Source: Akkermansiaceae bacterium (GTDB taxonomy: Bacteria > Verrucomicrobiota > Verrucomicrobiia > Verrucomicrobiales > Akkermansiaceae). From it: a stretch of DNA of 7,620 nt. Shown here in pieces: positions 1-6,507 of this stretch. Where the stretch lies: assembly GCA_025457805.1 (NCBI GenBank), contig JALOTR010000113.1:1-7620 (forward strand). Reading direction: 5' to 3'. Positions within the stretch are counted from its first letter, which is position 1. Each line of letters begins with the position of its first letter. The translations under genes were made by a program, and so were the position numbers. Under the pieces are notes generated by a model that ran no database searches, was not told the origin of the DNA, and saw only the letters and a program-made list of their open reading frames with translations.

Positions 1-1282
1 GGTGGCGCTGCTCTCTTTTGTTTTGGGGATCTGGTTGTGGGATCATTATTTTGGCAAACCGGAGGGCTATCCGCCGGGAACGGCAGAGATTGCACTGGTA
101 AAGATCGATCGGGACCTGCGTCTGGCGGATGCAATGAGTGCGGATCCGCCGTGGTTGAAGTGGCTGGCGGCGGTGGAGGAGCCCTTCATCGCGCGGGAAA
201 ATGCGATGGACGTGCTGAAGAATCTGGCGGTGGAAAATGCGCTGAATTTGCAGGGCTTGGAGGCCTTTGCGGTGATCAAGGCCACCCATGAAAACCTGCC
301 GGTGCGGGAAGTGCTGGCCGAGGTGATGCAGGGCCAGGCTTTGACAGATTTCGATTACGCCTCGCAGCTTCTCAGCCAACACAACGGGACCTGGTGGCAG
401 GCGAAAATGGTCGAGGCTTGGGAACTCAACATGCGCCCGGCGCAGCATTGGCGGCAGACCTACGGCGAGGACAGCCAGCAACTCCGGGCAAGGGCGATCA
501 CCGTGAGGGGCGCGGTCTGGTTGCTGGGAGCACTGGGTTTGATTTTCATCCCGAAAATGGTGGTGCGGCTCAGGGACGGCATGCGGAATCGGCCCAAAGG
601 CTATGGCGCCTCGTGGGGCGTGACGCCCGGCTTGACGGTGTTCTTGGTGGCGACTTTGGCGTGGATCGGGTTTACGATGACATTGGAAATCGGCATCAGC
701 ATCCTGCCCGGCCTGCACCCGGCGGCGGGGATCCTGTTGGATTCGGCCGCGCGGATGTTGCCACCACTGATTGCCCTCGGGCTGCTGTTTCGCCGGCCAT
801 CACACGCCGTGCGGGTGATGGGGCTGGATCAGGGGGTGGCGGTGCGGACCATCCTGGGATTGTTCTCGCTGCTGATGCTGGTGGATCAATTCCTGCGGTT
901 TTTCCTCGCGAGCGACAGCGCGAGCGATCCGGGCGGCGGGCTGAGTGCCGGGGAAGCCGGGCTGTGGGGACTGGCGTTCGCGATCGTTTCCGCCTGTCTG
1001 CTGGCACCGCTGGCGGAGGAGCTGCTTTACCGTGGAGTGCTGTTCCGGACTTTTTGGAAACGCACCGGGGTCTTGCCGGCGGCGGTGATTTCCTCTGGGG
1101 TGTTTGCGGTCCTGCACTTTTACGATGGCTACGGGCTGGCGAGCGTGGCGGTTTTTGGCTTGGCCTGCGCCATGCTCTACGCTGCCACAGGCTCGCTCAC
1201 TTCGGCCATTTGCCTCCATGTTTTGTATAACTCCTCCATCAAGATTCCCGAGTGGCTGATCTATCATCGACCCTTGGGTTGA
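1..1282 (+). CDS. CPBP-family (CAAX protease/Rce1-like) intramembrane metalloprotease, 5' end cut by window
   Basis: The open frame (from position 2) enters from the window edge and begins inside a hydrophobic segment, so the true start probably lies upstream; residues are numbered from the codon at 2. All three CPBP (ABI) motifs are present: EELLYR at 339-344, F368-x3-H372, and H406-x3-N410. These form the intramembrane active site of Rce1-type glutamate-dependent proteases. Several hydrophobic segments match a polytopic membrane protein: about 1-16, 171-188, 205-233, 238-262, 280-300, 322-342 and 357-412. Between the first two lies a soluble-looking stretch of about 150 residues, rich in Ala, Glu and Trp, with no motif I recognise; it is not part of the minimal CPBP domain. 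Bacterial CPBP members act in prenyl-protein-like processing, bacteriocin self-immunity or regulated proteolysis; the substrate cannot be told here. The coding strand is strongly G-rich, unlike the next genes. The stop is TGA at 1280-1282. Confidence 0.88.
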   Translation, partial: VALLSFVLGIWLWDHYFGKPEGYPPGTAEIALVKIDRDLRLADAMSADPPWLKWLAAVEEPFIARENAMDVLKNLAVENALNLQGLEAFAVIKATHENLPVREVLAEVMQGQALTDFDYASQLLSQHNGTWWQAKMVEAWELNMRPAQHWRQTYGEDSQQLRARAITVRGAVWLLGALGLIFIPKMVVRLRDGMRNRPKGYGASWGVTPGLTVFLVATLAWIGFTMTLEIGISILPGLHPAAGILLDSAARMLPPLIALGLLFRRPSHAVRVMGLDQGVAVRTILGLFSLLMLVDQFLRFFLASDSASDPGGGLSAGEAGLWGLAFAIVSACLLAPLAEELLYRGVLFRTFWKRTGVLPAAVISSGVFAVLHFYDGYGLASVAVFGLACAMLYAATGSLTSAICLHVLYNSSIKIPEWLIYHRPLG

Positions 1283-1349
1283 CCCCGCAAGGTGTCGCAC
1301 CTACCTTCCCGCCAGCGTCCCAGAAATTTTTCCGCTCCAACCCATCGGC
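1283..1349. other. Intergenic gap between protease and pseudokinase genes
   Basis: These 67 bases separate two same-strand genes. They hold a small perfect inverted repeat, AGGTG-TCG-CACCT at 1290-1302. No T-run follows it directly; the only T-rich run, ATTTTT, comes about 23 bases later at 1325-1330. I see no convincing promoter and no Shine-Dalgarno sequence before the ATG at 1350, so the pseudokinase gene could be read through from the protease gene or have its own promoter of an unrecognised type. Confidence 0.4.
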
Positions 1350-4046
1350 ATGACTCCACCTTCCTTCACCGCCCCGTCCCTGGAGGCCATGAACGCCCTT
1401 TTGCCGGCCTTTGATTTCAAGGCCCTGATCGCCTCCAACGAGCTGAGCGCGGTTTACATGGCAGGCCAGCGCTCGCTGGAGCGTGAGGTGGCCATCAAGA
1501 TTCTCGCGCCGCACGTGAGCGAAAGTGCGGATTTCCGGAAATCCTTCGAAACCACCGCCCGCATGATGGCGCGGCTCAATCATCCGAATCTGATCGGCCT
1601 GTATGACTCCGGTCTGGTGGATGGGATGTTGTATTTCGTGATGGAATTCGTGCCCGGGAAATCGCTGGCCCGCTCCGCAAAAGGCCAACAGGTCGATGTC
1701 ACCCAGGCGCTCAGCCTCATCCAAGGCATCGCCTCCGGGATCGCCCATGCCCACGACCACGGCATCTCCCATGGCGACCTGAATCCCTCCAACGTCCTCC
1801 TCAACCAGAAGGCGGAACCGAAGATCGGAAATTTCGGTTTCACCCATCCGCAGCAGACCGCGGCCGAGGGGGCGGCGTCTCCCTACACCGCGCCGGAAGC
1901 AGTCCACCAGGTGCCTACCAAGCCGGGCGATATCTTCGCGCTGGGTGCGATTTTGTATGAATTGCTCACCGGGCACCCGCACCGCACCGGGGCCGCCGCG
2001 CCGTCCACGCTTTCCAAATGCGGGGAGGCCGTCGATGCCGTTTGGCGGAAAGCGACCGACGTGGATCCAGCCAAACGATTCCCGGATGCAAAATCCCTGC
2101 TCGCGGCATTGTCCGGCGGGTCACGCGGTCCCGGCACGGCTGGCATCGGCCAAGTCGCGAAGCTCAAGCCGGCCGCTCCTCCCATTTCCGACAAACTCGC
2201 CAAAGTCCCGGCCGCTCCCGCCAAGGCGGATTCCCCCGACTCCCCCACCCCGCCGCCGCCTGCGATCAAAGTGGGCTTCAATTGGAAACTCGTCCGGAAC
2301 CTCATCATCATCGGCGGGCTGCTGTATGCCATTTCCCTCGCTTGGGAAAACTACCAGCGCACCAAAGCCGGCCGCGAACGAGCCCACGCGGACGAGGTCA
2401 TCAAGAGCCAGGCAGAGAAGGAAAAGAAGCGCCTCGAAGACCTCAAACGCGCGGAAGAGCGCCGGAAAAACTCCATCAGCGGCATCCCCGGAGAGACCAC
2501 CAAACCCCTCACGCCCCCGCCCAGCACCGAGTCGCCCGAAGCCTCGCTCGCCCGCCTTCGCAACGACCTCTACTCCGGCGAACGCAGCGAAATGCCCCTC
2601 GGCAGCATCGCTCAGGGGGAAAACTCGTATTTCCTCGTCAAGGAACCGATGTCCTGGCCGGAAGCGTCCTGGTTTGCCGAGAAACACGGTGGTTTCATCG
2701 CCATCCCGAACGTCGCCGCCGACCTCACCTGGCTGCTGGCCAAGGCCGCGCCCGATGAGATCGGCATTTGGATCGGCGCCGCCCGCAGCAGCCGCAATGA
2801 TTGGAAACTGGCCGATGGCGAGGTTTGGAAACCGAAAAAAGAACCCACCGGCATCGGCCGCTACCTCGCCCTCGACAAGAACGGCCTGCTCCGTGCGGAA
2901 GGTCTCAAGCGCAAGCTCCCCTTCGTGATCCAGTGGCGCAAGGATGGCAAAAACCCCGCGCAGCTCGAAACATTGCTCGCCCGGACCGGCGAATCACTGA
3001 AAACCAACACTGCATCATTCCCACCCGGCACCGCAGCCCTCCGCACCCGCCACTACCTCTACGTCGCCCGCCCCACCCTGTGGGGAGATGCCCTCAAGTT
3101 CGCCCAAAGCAGCGGCGGCATTCTCGCCGTTCCTTCTGACAACTACGAACTCACCGACATTTCCCAGACAGTTCTCGATGCCGAGGCCCCGGACGGCGTC
3201 TGGATCGGTGGTTTCCGCCTCTTGGGCGATTGGGAATGGATGACCGGCGAACCTTGGAAACCCGTCAAATGGGCAGGTGGAAACTCCAATGACGCCACCA
3301 AACGGCGCGTCGTTTTCCGCCCGGGTGCCGGTCTCGATCACCTCGATCCGGAGAACATGGCCTCCGGTTTCATCATCGAGTGGAGCAACGATGCCAAGGG
3401 CGGCTCCGCAGCTGGAAACCCGGAATCCAGCGATACTACAGGGACCGCCGGAATCCCCGAACTGGACACCCTCACCAAACGCGCCAAGGACCTTCTTCTC
3501 GTCGCGGATCGCAAACGCGCGGAGCAACTCGCCACCAACGCCAAGACCTTCACCTGGGACCTCGACACCTGGGTGAAAGGCCTCCCGAGGAGCGAAAATC
3601 TCACCTGGTCTCCCCATGTTTCCATGCTCAAGGCCAGCGTTTCGAAAAACCGGGTCCCCGCCGCCGTGCCCCTCTCCAGTGGCATCAAGCTCTCATCCAA
3701 CATGGCAAAAATCGCTGAAAACTGCGCCGCAAAGCAAGACCGCATCGATGCCGAATTCGTGACCGAGGCTGACCGCATCCGCACGTTCTACACTGGAAAA
3801 GTCCGCGAAATGCTCGCCCAAGCCGTCCAAGGCGGCAAGGGAGCCAACGCCAAGATCCTTGGCGAAGCGCTCGATACCGCAGGCAACACCGCCGACTGGG
3901 TGCGCTCGCTGGGCCTCGAAGCCAGACCCGAAAACCCCAAGCCCGGCAGCACATCGTCGAAATCCCCATCATCCAACAATGACGAAAACGACGGCGACAG
4001 CGGCATTGGAAACACGCCCCGCCCGGGTGACTCGCTCATCGAGTAA
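1350..4046 (+). CDS. Membrane-anchored pseudokinase with two C-type-lectin-like domains (898 aa)
   Basis: Residues ~21-255 have the bacterial Ser/Thr kinase fold (VAIK with K50, LNHPN, YTAPE at 179-183, D194 of helix F), but catalytic features are lost. The glycine loop is absent (IASNELSAVY), the helix-C Glu is T69, HRDxKPxN is HGDLNPSN (141-148; Arg to Gly, Lys to Asn), and DFG is N161-F-G. Only D143 and N148 of the catalytic loop remain. A Pro/Ala-rich linker, one membrane segment (~318-332) and a Lys/Glu/Arg-rich probable coil (~336-372) follow. Two lectin-like repeats (~417-530 and ~566-680) share the GGF/ILA, WIG, DGE/TGEPW and FxIxW signatures and contain no cysteines. A helical C-terminal domain (~703-850) and a Ser/Asn/Asp tail end the protein. 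The ATG at 1350 fits the start of the downstream paralogue. Role inferred: sensing or scaffolding, with the C-terminal part outside the cytoplasm. Weak residual kinase activity is not excluded. Confidence 0.9.
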   Translation: MTPPSFTAPSLEAMNALLPAFDFKALIASNELSAVYMAGQRSLEREVAIKILAPHVSESADFRKSFETTARMMARLNHPNLIGLYDSGLVDGMLYFVMEFVPGKSLARSAKGQQVDVTQALSLIQGIASGIAHAHDHGISHGDLNPSNVLLNQKAEPKIGNFGFTHPQQTAAEGAASPYTAPEAVHQVPTKPGDIFALGAILYELLTGHPHRTGAAAPSTLSKCGEAVDAVWRKATDVDPAKRFPDAKSLLAALSGGSRGPGTAGIGQVAKLKPAAPPISDKLAKVPAAPAKADSPDSPTPPPPAIKVGFNWKLVRNLIIIGGLLYAISLAWENYQRTKAGRERAHADEVIKSQAEKEKKRLEDLKRAEERRKNSISGIPGETTKPLTPPPSTESPEASLARLRNDLYSGERSEMPLGSIAQGENSYFLVKEPMSWPEASWFAEKHGGFIAIPNVAADLTWLLAKAAPDEIGIWIGAARSSRNDWKLADGEVWKPKKEPTGIGRYLALDKNGLLRAEGLKRKLPFVIQWRKDGKNPAQLETLLARTGESLKTNTASFPPGTAALRTRHYLYVARPTLWGDALKFAQSSGGILAVPSDNYELTDISQTVLDAEAPDGVWIGGFRLLGDWEWMTGEPWKPVKWAGGNSNDATKRRVVFRPGAGLDHLDPENMASGFIIEWSNDAKGGSAAGNPESSDTTGTAGIPELDTLTKRAKDLLLVADRKRAEQLATNAKTFTWDLDTWVKGLPRSENLTWSPHVSMLKASVSKNRVPAAVPLSSGIKLSSNMAKIAENCAAKQDRIDAEFVTEADRIRTFYTGKVREMLAQAVQGGKGANAKILGEALDTAGNTADWVRSLGLEARPENPKPGSTSSKSPSSNNDENDGDSGIGNTPRPGDSLIE

Positions 4047-4064
4047 ATCGGGTAACTCGAGTAA
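4038..4064 (+). repeat. Three tandem 9-bp units giving three in-frame stops
   Basis: The end of the pseudokinase gene reads ATCGAGTAA, ATCGGGTAA, CTCGAGTAA back to back (4038-4046, 4047-4055, 4056-4064). Each 9-bp unit ends in TAA in the same frame. The first TAA (4044-4046) is the actual stop; the other two are in-frame backups in the 41-bp gap to the convergent globin gene. It looks like slippage duplication of the terminal codons. A role is not shown. Confidence 0.7.
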
Positions 4065-4087
4065 AGCCACGCTTGGGCAGGCACAGA

Positions 4088-4465
4088 TCAGCCATGCTGA
4101 TTCCGCATGAAATCCGCCACTTGGGCGAAAAACGGATCCAGAAACTCCCTTGCTGAGGCAGGCACCTCCGTTTCCTCCATCGCGCCAGTCATCAGCTCAA
4201 GCCAGCGGTCCCGCTCCGCCACCCCGATCCGGAATGTCACATGCCGCATCCGCAAGCGGGGATGACCGCGAGTCTCGATGTATTTCTGCGAAGCCCCCAA
4301 ACGGAATAGCAGGAACTCTGCGAGCCGCTCTTCCGCCCCCTCCCAATCATCATCGGGATACATCGGACCAATGATTTCATCCTCCCTCACCCTCCGATAA
4401 AAAGCAGCCACCATGCCGCGGATCCCATCCTCGCCACAGGCCGCCATTACTTCGCTTTCCGTCAT
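4088..4465 (-). CDS. Group II truncated haemoglobin (TrHbO/YjbI type)
   Basis: This 125-residue protein is a 2-on-2 globin that binds haem in the cytoplasm; relatives are tied to oxygen, NO or peroxide chemistry, and the exact role varies. Haem-pocket residues are visible: F22-Y23 (Tyr B10), M35-Y36-P37 (Tyr CD1), proximal His H75 in the RLRMRH motif at 70-75, and W88 (Trp G8) in RDRWL. The GAEERL and RGHPRLRMRH blocks are typical of group II. With the ATG at 4465-4463, these residues carry the numbers I recall for mycobacterial GlbO (Y23, Y36, H75, W88), which supports this start; M7 is an alternative. The length is normal for the family, with no break. The gene is convergent with the pseudokinase gene, whose stop lies 41 bp away, and divergent from the active kinase gene. 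A link to kinase signalling is possible only by position. Confidence 0.93.
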   Translation of the reverse strand: MTESEVMAACGEDGIRGMVAAFYRRVREDEIIGPMYPDDDWEGAEERLAEFLLFRLGASQKYIETRGHPRLRMRHVTFRIGVAERDRWLELMTGAMEETEVPASAREFLDPFFAQVADFMRNQHG

Positions 4466-4622
4466 GCCCCAAGGGATTCCCGTTCGTTCCAGACGGCAAG
4501 CCCGGATTTGATCCCAGCCCGCGAGCTTTCGGATATTGATATCATTGGCCTTGAAATCAACAGGGGTTCACGATATGGCTCCACGCGGGCAATCCATCGG
4601 GATCATGCCCCTTTGCCCCTGC
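4466..4622. promoter_or_regulatory. Divergent intergenic region with weak promoter-like elements
   Basis: This 157-bp gap lies between the divergent globin and kinase starts and should hold both promoters. On the plus strand, TTGATC (4508-4513) and GATATT (4532-4537) are each 4 of 6 matches to sigma-70 -35 and -10 boxes, with an 18-bp spacer. The -10-like box overlaps an inverted repeat, GATAT-TG-ATATC at 4532-4543, in an otherwise GC-rich area; it could be an operator or chance. No known regulator site is recognised. AGGGG at 4562-4566 precedes the alternative kinase start at 4575. Confidence 0.25.
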
Positions 4623-6464
4623 ATGAGCGATCCATCCACGCACCCCACATTCATAGCTCCGGAAGTTGCCATTCTCGCACCTCATTTTCCCGGTTATGAC
4701 ATCGAGACCCTGATCGCCACCGGCGGCATGGGCGCCGTCTATCGTGCGGTGCAGAAATCTCTCGATCGCAAGGTGGCCATCAAGATTCTCCCGCACGAGT
4801 TCAGCAATGATGCCGCATTCTGCGCGGGCTTCGAGGCCGAGGCCAAGGCAATGGCCCGACTCAATCATCCCAACCTCATCGGCGTTTACGATTTCGGGGA
4901 AGTCGATGGCATGCTCTTCATCATCATGGAGTATGTGCCGGGGAAGTCCCTGTTCCATTCTTCCAACGGCACAGCCATCGATCCATCCGAAGTGATCCGG
5001 CTCGTTACCGGAATCTGCCACGGCCTCGCCCATGCCCACGAAAACGGCATCCTCCACCGCGACATCAAGCCTTCCAACATCCTGCTCGACCTGAGCGCCC
5101 AACCCAAGATCGGCGATTTCGGGCTCGCCCGTCCCATCGAAACCAAGATTCAGGAAGGTGAGGAAATCTTCGGCACGCCCCATTACACCGCTCCGGAGGT
5201 CGTGAATTCACCTCACGCGGTCGATTACCGGGCAGACATCTTTTCCGTCGGAGTCCTGCTCCACGAACTCCTCACCGGCAAACTCCCCGCCGATGACCGC
5301 CGCCCGGCCTCCGCCATCAGCCACTGCGATCCCCGCTTCGACGTCATCATCCGTCGCGCCACCCACCCGCAGCCCGAGGCGCGTTACAGCAGCGCGAGTG
5401 AAATCGCCAAAGAACTGGAGATCATCGCTGCCTCCGCCGGTCCGCGGGTCCTCCGCACCGCAGCCGCCGCCGGACGAGGCAAGCCCGGGGCCGCCAAACG
5501 ACTCGCCCCTGCAGGCAAGCCTCTGGTCGCCACGCCATCGTCCAATGCCCCGGTCATCATCACCCTGGTGGTGGCGGCCGTCATTGCTGTCGGCGTGCTC
5601 GCATACATGGGCAGTCAGAGTTCGGAAACATCCCCCACCTCGGGAGATTCCACTCCTCCGCCAGCCCCCACTCCGCCTCCGTCCCAAGTCGGCAAGCCAC
5701 CCGCCAACCCCAAGCCGGAAACCAAGCCTTGGAGACCGGCCGATTCCGGGAACGATACCCAATCGGATAACGACGACGAGGCCTCCTCCCACAACAAGGA
5801 GCCTGACGACAACACTTCCGACTCCACAGACGACGACGAAGACAAAGACGCGATGGCCGATTCCGGAGATTCCGACAATCCCGCGCCCAAACCACCCGCA
5901 GAGGAAGAAAAAGTTTCCACCTTCGATGTCGATGGCTTCTTCGCCCGTGCCCGCGTGCTGATGAAGGACCGGGCGGCCCCGCTCATCACGGCCAATAATG
6001 AAAAACTCACCCAAAACCTCGAGGAATTCGAACGAGGAGCCAAACGTTTCGTCCGCCGGATGGACCGCGGTGACGCCCGCGATGAAGCGGAGGAAGCCCT
6101 TACCGAACTCATGGAGACCGCTGTTGAAGAACGACACCACATCCCCAAAAACCTTCCCGGAGACCTGCTCGGCGTCGATGAACTCGATGACATCCACGAA
6201 GAGTGTTTGGAAGTCCAGGATGCACTCGATCTGAGCCTGAAGACCAGTCTCAAGCCACTCGCCAGCCTCTACATCGTCGGGTTGGAAAAACAAATCGAAC
6301 GCCTCGACGCGGAAATCGATGCCAAACCGATCGAACTCATCGAGGAGGAGATCGAGAAAACGAAGGACAGCGAGACTTACTTCTACAATCTCATGCTCGG
6401 CATCGAGGAGGACGCTGATGAAGAGGATGACGCCGCCCCCGCCAAAAATCCTCTTCTTGAGTAA
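4623..6464 (+). CDS. Transmembrane Ser/Thr protein kinase (Hanks/PknB type), catalytically complete
   Basis: This protein phosphorylates Ser/Thr residues with ATP. All kinase motifs are present (numbered from ATG 4623): glycine loop TGGMGAVY from T33, VAIK with K54, helix-C E73, HRDIKPSN 145-152 with catalytic D147 and K149, DFG 165-167, and YTAPE 188-192. A Pro/Ala/Lys-rich stretch leads to one membrane segment (~311-329), then a Pro-rich run, an Asp/Ser-rich acidic linker (~381-418) and a helical, charged C-terminal domain (~434-600) resembling that of the upstream pseudokinase. The kinase should be cytoplasmic and the C-terminal part outside. The frame extends upstream to a TTG at 4536, with ATGs at 4575 and 4605. 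I chose 4623 because MSDPS...APE matches MTPPS...APS at the start of the paralogue; 4575, behind AGGGG, remains possible. The gene is divergent from the globin and 43 bp upstream of uvrA. It has no lectin-like domain. Substrates are unknown; the neighbouring pseudokinase is a candidate partner. Confidence 0.93.
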   Translation: MSDPSTHPTFIAPEVAILAPHFPGYDIETLIATGGMGAVYRAVQKSLDRKVAIKILPHEFSNDAAFCAGFEAEAKAMARLNHPNLIGVYDFGEVDGMLFIIMEYVPGKSLFHSSNGTAIDPSEVIRLVTGICHGLAHAHENGILHRDIKPSNILLDLSAQPKIGDFGLARPIETKIQEGEEIFGTPHYTAPEVVNSPHAVDYRADIFSVGVLLHELLTGKLPADDRRPASAISHCDPRFDVIIRRATHPQPEARYSSASEIAKELEIIAASAGPRVLRTAAAAGRGKPGAAKRLAPAGKPLVATPSSNAPVIITLVVAAVIAVGVLAYMGSQSSETSPTSGDSTPPPAPTPPPSQVGKPPANPKPETKPWRPADSGNDTQSDNDDEASSHNKEPDDNTSDSTDDDEDKDAMADSGDSDNPAPKPPAEEEKVSTFDVDGFFARARVLMKDRAAPLITANNEKLTQNLEEFERGAKRFVRRMDRGDARDEAEEALTELMETAVEERHHIPKNLPGDLLGVDELDDIHEECLEVQDALDLSLKTSLKPLASLYIVGLEKQIERLDAEIDAKPIELIEEEIEKTKDSETYFYNLMLGIEEDADEEDDAAPAKNPLLE

Positions 6465-6507
6465 ACACTTCGCTGGCGGGGCTGAGTTTACCACCTAGAA
6501 TCCCGGC

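Noticed and set aside
1290..1302. Hairpin AGGTG-TCG-CACCT as a terminator of the protease gene
   Set aside because: The 5-bp stem lacks an adjacent T-run; it is too weak to call.
1382..1391. Alternative pseudokinase start at ATG 1389 behind GGAGG
   Set aside because: Only 2 bases separate GGAGG from the ATG, and the upstream residues match the start of the paralogue.
1239..1982. Minus-strand open frame of 247 codons opposite the pseudokinase gene
   Set aside because: It mirrors the conserved kinase codons and shows no family signature of its own.
1945..2928. Long plus-strand open frame overlapping the pseudokinase gene in another frame
   Set aside because: Its product is a Pro/Arg/Ser-rich string without any domain, as expected from an out-of-frame reading of GC-rich DNA.
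4087..4101. Perfect hairpin ATCAGC-CAT-GCTGAT as a bidirectional terminator
   Set aside because: The stem is only 6 bp, no T-run follows on either strand, and it overlaps the globin stop codon.
4536..4622. Extending the active kinase to the TTG at 4536 or the ATG at 4575
   Set aside because: The extra residues have no counterpart in the paralogous pseudokinase, whose start MTPPS matches MSDPS at 4623. The 4575 start has a weak AGGGG upstream, so it is kept only as an alternative.
5208..6494. Minus-strand open frame of 428 codons opposite the active kinase gene
   Set aside because: The plus strand encodes clear kinase motifs; the antisense product is Gly/Val-rich low complexity with no recognisable domain.
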